Shown: positions 1 to 5,636 of the stretch, piece after piece
Layout: each line of letters opens with the position of its first letter
Numbering within the stretch: position 1 is the first letter of the stretch
DNA from: JBGSST01 sp041736915
Lineage (GTDB): Bacteria > Bdellovibrionota > FAC87 > UBA2466
DNA: 6,541 bases
NCBI GenBank assembly: GCA_041736915.1
Contig: JBGSST010000155.1
Coordinates: 1-6,541, forward strand
Direction: 5' to 3'
Position numbers and translations under genes: made by a program
The notes under the pieces: generated by a model
Database searches by the model: none
What the model saw: only the letters and a program-made list of their open reading frames with translations
What the model was told of the DNA's origin: nothing

Positions 1-1
1 C

Positions 2-415
2 GTCTGCTCATCGAATACCGGAATCTATCTGGGCTACGCGACGAACCGCTCGGGCCCGTGGATAGCGATCAACCTGAGCCCGGGCCCCGTTGCCAACGGG
101 ATTGATGGGGTGGCGTTGGACGTTTCGGCCACGCACGTGCACATTGCGTACTCCTCCCAGGACAACATCTATTACACCCGCGCATTGCAGAATGTGCCCG
201 TGTTCGAGGCCGAAACGGTGGTTCTCACCACGGTGAGCACCGCCGGCAATTTAGCGATGCGGACGCTATCCCCGACCCACGTCCGCCTCTTAGCGATAGA
301 TGGCCCTTCGATCGTAGAGTCTGAGTTGGCCGATGGAGCATGGACGTACAAGGGCATTGTCATTACGGGCGGGGTGTCGATCCTACTCGTTAGCTCGCTG
401 CAAAGCTCACAGTAG
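2..415 (+). CDS. 3' end of a BNR/beta-propeller-like repeat protein (partial, 5' end outside the window)
   Basis: The frame is open from base 2 to a TAG at 413-415, giving 137 visible residues. An internal GTG at 110 could be called as a start, but coding similarity continues upstream of it, so the gene most likely begins before the window. The residues show a degenerate repeat: IYLGYATNRSGPW (8-20), then ALDVSATHVHIAYSS (38-52) and IYYTRAL (56-62), with weaker echoes later (HVRLLAID, DGAWTYKG). This 'V-H-[IV]-[AS]-Y ... I-Y-Y-[AT] ... G-x-W' pattern is the strand rhythm of BNR/sialidase-like beta-propeller repeat proteins, often exported and common in large deltaproteobacterial-type genomes. 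No catalytic residues or anchor are visible in this end piece. The final residues (GGVSILLVSSLQSSQ) are only mildly hydrophobic. Binding function and location are inferred, not shown. It converges with the next gene, 2 bases away. Confidence 0.6.
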   Translation, partial: VCSSNTGIYLGYATNRSGPWIAINLSPGPVANGIDGVALDVSATHVHIAYSSQDNIYYTRALQNVPVFEAETVVLTTVSTAGNLAMRTLSPTHVRLLAIDGPSIVESELADGAWTYKGIVITGGVSILLVSSLQSSQ

Positions 416-417
416 CG

Positions 418-906
418 CTACTTGAACCAGGGTTCGAGGTAGGCAAACGATCTCGCCAGCTGAGTGCGCGAGCCGATGCCCAAGGCCAGACATACCGCGA
501 GCAAAATCAGGTGCGGCCGGGTTAGCTCGCTTACCACCGACACTCCCAGAAAATACTTCAGCGCGTAGCCCACCTTTCCGCGCAGCATCCGGTAGACCCC
601 TTTGAGCTCCGGCACGGCGAAGAAGAAAAACTGAAAGAGATTGTTCAACGTAATCAGCCACAACACCACGCTCGCGTAGAGCTCACTTTGCCGGCCCGGC
701 CGGTACACGTTTAGCTGATGCGCCAAAGCCAGCAGCAAAAGCTGAAAGAGTAGGCTCATAAGCCCCTTCAGCAGGCTTTTCCTCACCTGAATTCGCACGT
801 ACTCGCGCGCCGTTTCCGCCGCCGTCTTTCGCATCTTCTCGAGAAGCTGGATGGTAAGGAGGATCTCGTTACGGTAGCTCCAGGCAGCCTTCACGAGCCA
901 AATCAT
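418..906 (-). CDS. Small polytopic membrane protein of unknown function
   Basis: Reads 162 residues from an ATG at 906 to a TAG at 418-420. I do not recognise the family. The N-terminal ~45 residues form an amphipathic, charged helix (LLEKMRKTAAETAREYVRIQVRKSLL). Hydrophobic stretches follow at about 48-64 (LMSLLFQLLLLALAHQL), 77-98 (including FQFFFFAV) and 132-147 (LILLAVCLALGIG), plus a weaker one near 113-126, giving three or four membrane spans. Basic residues cluster between spans (RPGR near 69-72, KGVYRMLRGK at 102-111). There is no signal peptide cleavage motif and no catalytic motif. The ribosome binding site is weak (a GAG about 8 bases before the start). It is divergent from the 1075 gene and convergent with the propeller-like gene, so it is probably monocistronic. 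Real gene status rests on length, membrane-protein composition and the way it fills the space between its neighbours. Confidence 0.7.
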   Translation of the reverse strand: MIWLVKAAWSYRNEILLTIQLLEKMRKTAAETAREYVRIQVRKSLLKGLMSLLFQLLLLALAHQLNVYRPGRQSELYASVVLWLITLNNLFQFFFFAVPELKGVYRMLRGKVGYALKYFLGVSVVSELTRPHLILLAVCLALGIGSRTQLARSFAYLEPWFK

Positions 907-990
907 GAACGATCTCGCGGCGCATACCGTGAGAATTCATCCCCCAAGGTGGGGAGGACGAAACGCGGCAACTCGTCTGAAAAATTACAG

Positions 991-1019
991 TTGATGGGTT
1001 TTTTAGCGCGGCGCATACT
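991..1019 (+). promoter_or_regulatory. Candidate sigma-70-type promoter for the small 1075 gene
   Basis: TTGATG (991-996) and CATACT (1014-1019) are separated by exactly 17 bases, each matching 4 of 6 consensus positions of the -35 and -10 boxes. Transcription would begin near 1026, leaving a ~50-base leader before the start codon. It is the best match I found in the 168-base divergent intergenic region (907-1074), which otherwise holds A/T-rich stretches (AAAAATTA near 980, T6 near 999-1004) and no recognisable gene. A promoter for the minus-strand membrane protein should also lie here, but I could not pick one out. Confidence 0.35.
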
Positions 1020-1067
1020 CAATATCGTTCCCGGCAATTCTATTTCTCACCGCGCATTGTAACAAAG

Positions 1068-1072
1068 AGGAG
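1068..1072 (+). promoter_or_regulatory. Shine-Dalgarno AGGAG that bears on the start codon of the 1075 gene
   Basis: The AGGAG core lies 2 bases before the ATG at 1075, 5 before the GTG at 1078 and 8 before the ATG at 1081. All three codons are in frame (ATG GTG ATG). Normal spacing is about 5-9 bases, so the ATG at 1081 is a better start than the most upstream ATG. Confidence 0.6.
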
Positions 1073-1074
1073 TC

Positions 1075-1377
1075 ATGGTGATGAATCGCTTTGCCCATTT
1101 GCGGTCCGTTAAGTTGGAAGAAGAGTACTCGGTGCAGTTCGAGTGTTACTCCACCTTTCTTGCCTATTTCAAAGCCCGTCCGGGTTTGACGCAGGAAGAA
1201 GTTCTTCTTCGGGCGTTAGAGCTAGCCCGCGAAGCCTTTGGCGATCGCGGCAACCTCACGTTGGAACGTTCGAGCAAACATGGCTCGTTTGCTTGTTCGG
1301 TGCACGGCATCGACAAGACGAGCGCCAAAATTTTGGCGCCGTTTATCCCCAAGCCCAAGCTCACCGTGGTTAAGTAA
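1075..1377 (+). CDS. Small conserved-looking hypothetical protein, about 98-100 residues
   Basis: Encodes 100 residues from ATG 1075, or 98 from ATG 1081, which is preferred by Shine-Dalgarno spacing; ends with TAA. I do not recognise the family. The first ~35 residues look like a beta/alpha segment (KLEEEYSVQFECYSTFLAYFK). A clear helix follows (LTQEEVLLRALELAREAFGD, about residues 38-57), then a strand-rich segment (NLTLERSSKHGSFACSVHG) and a Lys/Pro-rich tail (PKPKLTVVK). Two cysteines are present (24 and 74 in the 100-residue numbering), not in a metal-binding spacing. There is no signal peptide or membrane span, so it is probably cytoplasmic. It has its own promoter candidate and Shine-Dalgarno, and a terminator-like hairpin follows at 1433-1476, so it is probably a separate unit from the chemosensory genes, although readthrough into cheW is possible. 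Confidence 0.75.
   Translation: MVMNRFAHLRSVKLEEEYSVQFECYSTFLAYFKARPGLTQEEVLLRALELAREAFGDRGNLTLERSSKHGSFACSVHGIDKTSAKILAPFIPKPKLTVVK
1322..1339. repeat. Perfect 18-bp palindrome inside the 3' end of the small gene
   Basis: GCGCCAAAATTTTGGCGC is identical to its reverse complement with no spacer, centred between 1330 and 1331. It falls in codons for residues SAKILAP of the 1075 gene, about 90 bases upstream of the TATAAT box that precedes the chemosensory operon. It could be a protein-binding site or a coincidence of codons. Confidence 0.5.
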
Positions 1378-1400
1378 CGCCCCAACGGCGTAGCTGGCCG

Positions 1401-1428
1401 TGGCTATCTAGCCTTAATCGCGTATAAT
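1401..1428 (+). promoter_or_regulatory. Candidate promoter of the chemosensory operon (perfect TATAAT -10 box)
   Basis: TATAAT at 1423-1428 is a perfect -10 hexamer and part of a 10-bp palindrome, TATAATTATA (1423-1432). The -35 region is poor: TGGCTA (1401-1406) lies 16 bases upstream and matches TTGACA at only 3 positions, so the promoter may need an activator. A short inverted repeat, GGCTA-TC-TAGCC (1402-1413), covers that -35 region and could be an operator. Transcription would begin near 1435, at the foot of the terminator-like hairpin. Confidence 0.45.
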
Positions 1429-1432
1429 TATA

Positions 1433-1476
1433 GGAGTCCTAGATCGATCGCCCAGTCCGGGTGGACTCCCTTTTTT
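1433..1476 (+). terminator. Intrinsic-terminator-like hairpin with T6 tract, between the small gene and cheW
   Basis: GGAGTCC (1433-1439) pairs perfectly with GGACTCC (1463-1469), followed by one C and TTTTTT (1471-1476). Inside the 23-base loop, CCC (1451-1453) can pair with GGG (1459-1461). A competing stem is possible because AGTCC is repeated: AGTCC 1454-1458 can pair with GGACT 1463-1467 across a GGGT loop. It begins 56 bases after the stop of the 1075 gene and ends 24 bases before the cheW start. It could end the small gene's transcript, or act as an attenuator for transcripts entering cheW. Confidence 0.55.
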
Positions 1477-1500
1477 CTCACACAAAACTCTCAGGCATCA

Positions 1501-1989
1501 ATGAAGGTCATCGTCTTTCAAGTGAAAGAGTATCGCTGCGCTTTGCGCGTGGAAGATGTGGAAGAGCTACTTCCCATGGCGAAGCTATGGAAAACGCCGG
1601 GCATGCCGGCCTCCATGGAGGGTATGCTCAACTTGGGCGGCCGCGTGCTGCCCATTTTCCGCATGGACCGACTTTTCAAAGTGTCGGAGATAGCCCTCGA
1701 GCTCTACACGCCCATCCTGCTCGTAAAGTCTGAGAAAGGCTCCGTCGGATTCATCATCGAGAAGGCCATCGGTGTGCATACCATCGAGGCCAAGGACGTC
1801 GCCCAGATGAAGACGACCGTGGCCGACGATTCCATCGAGGCGGAAGTCACCATCAAGGATCAGCGCGTGGCGCTGCTCAACATTCGGAAACTTCTGGAAC
1901 GCGAAGAAGTTCAGAAGGCGAAGGAACTGGAAACGGAAATCACCACCCGGAAAAAAGAAGCCGAGCTTCTGAAGAACATCGCCGCATGA
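1501..1989 (+). CDS. cheW: CheW-like coupling protein (first of two; WspB/FrzA-like position)
   Basis: CheW proteins are cytoplasmic scaffolds that link MCP signalling tips to the CheA kinase. This 162-residue protein is a single CheW domain (about 1-134). It opens with VIVFQVKEYRCALRVEDVEELL, the usual first strands, and has a PGMPASMEGMLNLGGRVLPI segment (33-52) corresponding to the conserved 'P..l.G.lNLRG..lPV.dl' region, with Gly46 where many CheWs have Arg. A later strand pair PILLVKSEKGSVGFIIEKAIGV (71-92) follows. The last ~30 residues form a highly charged helix (EREEVQKAKELETEITTRKKEAELLKN) beyond the usual domain end, possibly a coiled coil for partner contacts. The Shine-Dalgarno is weak (AGG 5 bases before ATG). 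Its stop overlaps the CheR start by 4 bases (ATGA), indicating translational coupling. Whether it serves this operon's MCP alone is inference. Confidence 0.93.
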   Translation: MKVIVFQVKEYRCALRVEDVEELLPMAKLWKTPGMPASMEGMLNLGGRVLPIFRMDRLFKVSEIALELYTPILLVKSEKGSVGFIIEKAIGVHTIEAKDVAQMKTTVADDSIEAEVTIKDQRVALLNIRKLLEREEVQKAKELETEITTRKKEAELLKNIAA

Positions 1990-3344
1990 GCAACCCCAAA
2001 CGCCAAAACGCTTCGGCCCACGACTCAGGGGATTCGCTCGATCTGTTGAGCCGCTACGTCGTGACCAAGACGGGACTGAAGTATCTCGACGAAAAACCAG
2101 AAGACCTTCGCCGAATTCTCAGCGACCGCATGAAGTCGCTGCTCTTTACCTCAGAGGTCGAGTACCTGAACTTTCTGCAGGATGGCGAGCCCGGACGCAA
2201 AGAGTTCGAGACGCTGGTAAAAGAGCTCACGGTGGGAGAAACCTACTTCTTCCGACATCGTGAACAGTTCGAAGCCTTCAAAAAGTCGCTGCCGGAACTC
2301 TTCGCGAACAAAGCGCCCGGTGATAGTTTGCGGGTGTGGAGCGCGGGTTGCTCGAACGGCGCCGAGCTTTACTCCGTCTCGATGTTACTGCGCGAGCATT
2401 TTGCCGAGTCCTGCCAAGAAGCGGCCCCTCACCTGGTGGGTACGGATATCAATGCCGATTCCCTGGCCAAGGCCATCGAAGGATCTTACGAAGAGTGGAG
2501 CCTGCGCGGAGTGGGTCCCGAAGAGCGAGCCCGCTTCTTCGACAAGCAGGGTAAACGGCTACGGGTGAAGGACGAGTTTCGCCACAACGTTTCCTTTCAC
2601 TTTCATAATCTGGCGTGCGACCCGATTCCCTCGTCCAGCCACAACATTTTCGCGCTCGATTTTATTTTTCTCAGAAACGTTTTGATCTACTTCGATATCA
2701 AATCGTTGCGCCCCTTCCTCGGCAAGATCCATGAGGCGCTGGTTCCTGGAGGCTACCTCGCCGTCGCCCCAGCGGAAGTGGGTCCGGACTTCGAACACTG
2801 GTTTGAAACCGTTCCGTTCGAAGGCAGCCTGCTATACCGCAAGTCGGACGGCAAAAAGGTCACGGTCGGCACTACCAAGGGCAACGCCCTTTCCAAGCCG
2901 GTGAAATTACATCCGCTACCGCCGCCCCCCGTCGACACGACCGAGGCCACGCTCGAAGCGGCCATGGCCGGCGCTAATCAGGGAAAGCTCGCGCAAGCCC
3001 GCACCTTACTGGAAAGCCTGGTGAAGAAGGACTCGCTCAATTACGAAGCCCACTACTTACTGGGGATCGTGAACCACAATCTCGGCGAGGCGGCCGAAGC
3101 AAAAGAGAATCTGCGCCGCGTTTTTTACCTGCGGCGCGACTTCTGGCTCGCCAGTTTTCAGCTGGGGCTGATTCACGCCGGAAACGGGGAAGCCGACGAG
3201 GCGAAACGAATTTGGGAGCATGCCGAGGAGAAGTTGACCCGGCGTGAACCGAGCGAAGTGATTTATGCGCGCGAAGGACTAACGGCCGGTGACCTACTGG
3301 CCATGGTCCGCGCGGCGCTGGGCAAAGAAAAAGGGAAATCGTGA
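1986..3344 (+). CDS. cheR: CheR-type MCP glutamate methyltransferase with C-terminal TPR repeats (WspC/FrzF-like)
   Basis: Methylates glutamate side chains on MCPs using S-adenosylmethionine, setting receptor adaptation. The 452 residues read as an N-terminal helical CheR domain (about 18-80), a conserved LTVGETYFFRHREQFE block (81-96), the SAM-binding motif VWSAGCSNGAELYS (117-130), a GTDIN acidic loop (152-156), the FIFLRNVLIYFD motif (226-237), and PGGYLAVAPAE (254-264) near the end of the Rossmann fold. Canonical CheR has GC-S-T-G-E-E-P-Y; here it is GC-S-N-G-A-E-L-Y, so one Glu is Ala, while the last Glu and Tyr remain. A Pro-rich linker (305-316) leads to about three TPR-like helix pairs (320-418: LAQARTLLESLVKKD, YEAHYLLGIVNHNLGEAAEAKENL, LASFQLGLIHAGNGEADEAKRIW), then a GLTAGDLLAMV tail typical of TPR-CheR proteins. 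TPRs probably tether it to partners. ATGA and GTGA overlaps tie it to both CheW genes. Confidence 0.95.
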   Translation: MSNPKRQNASAHDSGDSLDLLSRYVVTKTGLKYLDEKPEDLRRILSDRMKSLLFTSEVEYLNFLQDGEPGRKEFETLVKELTVGETYFFRHREQFEAFKKSLPELFANKAPGDSLRVWSAGCSNGAELYSVSMLLREHFAESCQEAAPHLVGTDINADSLAKAIEGSYEEWSLRGVGPEERARFFDKQGKRLRVKDEFRHNVSFHFHNLACDPIPSSSHNIFALDFIFLRNVLIYFDIKSLRPFLGKIHEALVPGGYLAVAPAEVGPDFEHWFETVPFEGSLLYRKSDGKKVTVGTTKGNALSKPVKLHPLPPPPVDTTEATLEAAMAGANQGKLAQARTLLESLVKKDSLNYEAHYLLGIVNHNLGEAAEAKENLRRVFYLRRDFWLASFQLGLIHAGNGEADEAKRIWEHAEEKLTRREPSEVIYAREGLTAGDLLAMVRAALGKEKGKS

Positions 3345-3901
3345 GCGCTATAGCATTTGATTGGGAAAAGGTCCGCGACAAGCTGGCCACTATGCTGCGC
3401 GGCTCGTGGGACGATCCCCAGCACATCGAAAAGATCTATCAGGAACGGGCCGAGCGGTACGCGCAACGCGATCTCGAGAAAAAGCACGAGAGCACTGAAC
3501 GGTGGTTGATGGTGCCGTTCATGGAAGGCCGCATGGCCATCCCTCTGCCGCGGGTTTCCGAAGTGACGCGGGCTTTGCCCATTACCGACGTACCGGGGTC
3601 GCCGGATGAGCTGATGGGCTTCATCTCGTTTCAGGGAGAAGCGGTTCCCGTGCTGGACCCTTGGGCATTGGTGGGAAAACCCCGCCCCGCCCATAAGGAC
3701 GACGGATTTTACGTTTTGATGAAAAGGGGCACGGAGCGCGTGGGCATTGCGGTGTCGCGCATCGACTCCCTGCAAACGATTGCGTCTTACACCGAGCTGG
3801 CGTGGAGCCAATGTCCGCGGCTTAATGCCTACTTTCGGGCTTGGGGTGCGGACGGAGTCGTCATCCTCGACGCGGACGCTTTGATCGCGGCTTACCTGTA
3901 A
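3341..3901 (+). CDS. cheW: Second CheW-like protein with N-terminal helical extension (WspD-like)
   Basis: A 186-residue protein starting at a GTG (3341) within a 4-base overlap with cheR; AGGG 5 bases upstream supports this start. Residues 1-50 form a charged helical extension (IEKIYQERAERYAQRDLEKK). This 'x-x-RA-x-x-x-A' helix before a CheW core is typical of the second CheW in Wsp-like operons. The CheW domain spans about 52-186: WLMVPFMEGRMAIPLPRVSEV (55-75), PGSPDELMGFISFQGEAVPVLD (85-106) corresponding to the NLRG..lPV.D region but with FQGE, then FYVLMKRGTERVGIAVSRIDSL (123-144) and the terminal strand DGVVILDADALI. It would couple receptor and kinase, or bridge the array differently from the first CheW. 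The two CheWs differ strongly in sequence, so recent duplication is unlikely. A T-rich 40-base gap separates it from the MCP gene. Confidence 0.9.
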   Translation: MSAIAFDWEKVRDKLATMLRGSWDDPQHIEKIYQERAERYAQRDLEKKHESTERWLMVPFMEGRMAIPLPRVSEVTRALPITDVPGSPDELMGFISFQGEAVPVLDPWALVGKPRPAHKDDGFYVLMKRGTERVGIAVSRIDSLQTIASYTELAWSQCPRLNAYFRAWGADGVVILDADALIAAYL

Positions 3902-3932
3902 ATTTTCTTTTTGGCTTTCTGACAACTTTAGT

Positions 3933-3936
3933 GAGG
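3933..3936 (+). promoter_or_regulatory. Shine-Dalgarno GAGG of the MCP gene
   Basis: GAGG lies 5 bases before ATG 3942. This is the only operon junction here without a coding overlap: the 40-base gap (3902-3941) is T-rich at its start (AATTTTCTTTTTGG) and lacks a hairpin, so I do not call a terminator. An independent ribosome binding site would let the receptor be made at a different level from CheW and CheR. Confidence 0.6.
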
Positions 3937-3941
3937 TCACC

Positions 3942-5636
3942 ATGCTGTCGAAACTCTTCAAACGCAAAAACAAGAACGAAGACGCGTCCGTTCCGGTCAC
4001 GACGCCCATCCCGGCTCCCCAGAAGGAAGCTAAAATCGGGTTTATGGCTCGCCTGAACGTGGGCAACAAGATCGCACTGGTGCTGGCGATGCTGGTGGTG
4101 GCGATTACGGGAATCGTAGGCTCGACGCTAATCACCCTCGAGCGAAACAAGACGCTAACCCTGCTGGTCGACGTAACGAACCAGCAGCAAGTACTCGCGC
4201 AGCGGCACTTTGCCGAGGTGCTGATGTCTACCGAAGGGAATCAAGCGGACTTCCTGGGAACGCGAAAATTCTTCTTCGACACCCTGCACGCGCTGACGGT
4301 CGGGGGACTCGTGAACGACCTCGAAGGTAAGCCGATGGGTCAGGTGCTCCAGGCCCCCACTGAGCAGATTCAAGCGAACATGAACGAGGTTCGCGAGATC
4401 ATGACGGAGATCGGCCAGAAAGCCGACGTAATCGTGAAGGAAACGGTGCGGGATGCCGCCTTCATTACGAAGCTGGAGGAGCTGAACGCGCTCAACTCCA
4501 AGCTGTACGCCTCGACCAACTCCGTCGTTAAGTCCGCCCAGGCCCACGCGGACGCCAAGGTGAAGACGATGATCACGCAGCAGATCGTTTTCGCCTGCGT
4601 CATCCTAGTCGTAGCGCTGATTCTCTCGCTGAAGATCATCCGGGGCATCGTGGTTCCGCTACAGAGCGTAGTCGACGTGTCGCTCAAAATTGCCCAGGGC
4701 AACCTGCTGCAGGAGAAGATTCAGGTGACCTCGCAAGATGAGATCGGCCAGCTATCGGCCGTGATCAACACCATGCTCGACGGTCTGAAAAAAATGGCCG
4801 TGCAAACCTGGGGCACCACTGAAAAGCTGTCCGCCGCCGCCAACGAGATCTTCTCGGCCACGCAGCAACAGGCCGCCAGCACCAAACAGCAAGCGGCGAC
4901 GGTGCAGGAAACCACCGCGACCATGGAGCAGATTCGCCAATCGGGCCATCAGATCTCCGAACGCGCCAAGGAAGTAGCCTCGGCCGCCGAAGGCACCGCG
5001 CAGACCAGCGCCCAGGGTGTGGAAGCGGTGGAGAACACCTCCAAAATGATGGAGGGCATTCGCCAGCAATTTGAAACGGTGGCCGAGCACATCATCAACC
5101 TATCGGAGAAGGCGCAGGCGGTTTCCGAAATCATCACCAATGTGAACGATATCGCCGAGCAGTCTAACCTGCTCGCATTGAACGCGGCCATCGAAGCGGC
5201 CGCGGCCGGCGAGCATGGGCGCAGTTTCTCCATCGTGGCCCACGAAATCAAGAACCTCGCCGACCAGGCGAAGCAGTCGACCTTCCAGGTTCGCGCCATT
5301 CTTGGCGAGATCCAAAAGGGCATCAATAGCTCGGTCATGCTGGCCGAAGAGGCGGTAAAGCGCGTCGAAACGGGTAAGGCCACCGTCGATGTCACCCACA
5401 CTACGATCAACGAGATGGTGAAGACGACCAAGGATAGTATCTCCGCCTTCCAGCAGATCATGGGTGCTACGAACCAGCAGCAGATTGGTCTCGAGCAGAT
5501 GACCCAAGCGATGAAAGACATTCTCCAAGCCAGCCAGCAGACCGCCAGCGGTACCGGTGGTCTCGAGCGTGCGGTTTCCAATCTGAACACGCTCGGACAA
5601 GAGCTGCGTAAGGCGATGGAGGCGTACCGGGTGTGA
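3942..5636 (+). CDS. Methyl-accepting chemotaxis protein with PilJ-like sensor region, HAMP and signalling domain
   Basis: A 564-residue transmembrane receptor that would control the CheA encoded next. Layout: a Lys/Pro-rich cytoplasmic tail (1-40), TM1 (43-66), an extracytoplasmic region (67-213), TM2 (214-235), HAMP (about 235-287), and a long helical signalling hairpin (290-560). The sensor region opens with LLVDVTNQQQVLAQRH (74-89), then FLGTRKFFFDTLHALTVGG (104-122), matching the 'I-N-x-A-G-R-Q-R-M-L-x-Q-R ... F ... L ... L ... G' layout of PilJ/NarX-type N-terminal modules. The hairpin tip is EQSNLLALNAAIEAAAAGEHG (406-426). Candidate methylation sites fit the usual pattern around Gln309/Gln310, Gln316/Gln317 and Gln322/Glu323. 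There is no C-terminal NWETF-like CheR tether. The ATG at 3942 has a good Shine-Dalgarno; ATG 4044 (Met35, just before TM1) is a weaker alternative that would remove the tail. Overlaps the kinase gene by 4 bases. Ligand unknown. Confidence 0.95.
   Translation: MLSKLFKRKNKNEDASVPVTTPIPAPQKEAKIGFMARLNVGNKIALVLAMLVVAITGIVGSTLITLERNKTLTLLVDVTNQQQVLAQRHFAEVLMSTEGNQADFLGTRKFFFDTLHALTVGGLVNDLEGKPMGQVLQAPTEQIQANMNEVREIMTEIGQKADVIVKETVRDAAFITKLEELNALNSKLYASTNSVVKSAQAHADAKVKTMITQQIVFACVILVVALILSLKIIRGIVVPLQSVVDVSLKIAQGNLLQEKIQVTSQDEIGQLSAVINTMLDGLKKMAVQTWGTTEKLSAAANEIFSATQQQAASTKQQAATVQETTATMEQIRQSGHQISERAKEVASAAEGTAQTSAQGVEAVENTSKMMEGIRQQFETVAEHIINLSEKAQAVSEIITNVNDIAEQSNLLALNAAIEAAAAGEHGRSFSIVAHEIKNLADQAKQSTFQVRAILGEIQKGINSSVMLAEEAVKRVETGKATVDVTHTTINEMVKTTKDSISAFQQIMGATNQQQIGLEQMTQAMKDILQASQQTASGTGGLERAVSNLNTLGQELRKAMEAYRV
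5618..5622 (+). promoter_or_regulatory. Shine-Dalgarno GGAGG for the CheA-like gene, inside the MCP 3' end
   Basis: GGAGG lies 10 bases before GTG 5633, within codons for the last residues of the MCP. It supports the GTG start in the GTGA overlap and translational coupling of receptor and kinase. Confidence 0.6.

Noticed and set aside
907..1074. Small RNA or riboswitch in the divergent intergenic region
   Set aside because: No conserved riboswitch motif, strong hairpin or terminator is visible in it. The T6 at about 999-1004 is not preceded by a stem.
3902..3941. Terminator or internal promoter between the second cheW and the MCP gene
   Set aside because: The gap is T-rich but has no inverted repeat before the T runs, and no convincing paired -35/-10 boxes.
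3263..4150. Minus-strand open frame of 295 codons across the end of cheR, the second cheW and the start of the MCP gene
   Set aside because: It is antisense to three well-supported genes, has low-complexity Arg/Pro/Ser composition and no recognisable domain. Long antisense frames are expected in GC-rich coding DNA.
4850..4930. Possible tandem repeat of CAG/GCC-rich codons in the MCP gene
   Set aside because: The Gln/Ala-rich runs are ordinary heptad coding in the MCP methylation helix, with no exact repeat unit.
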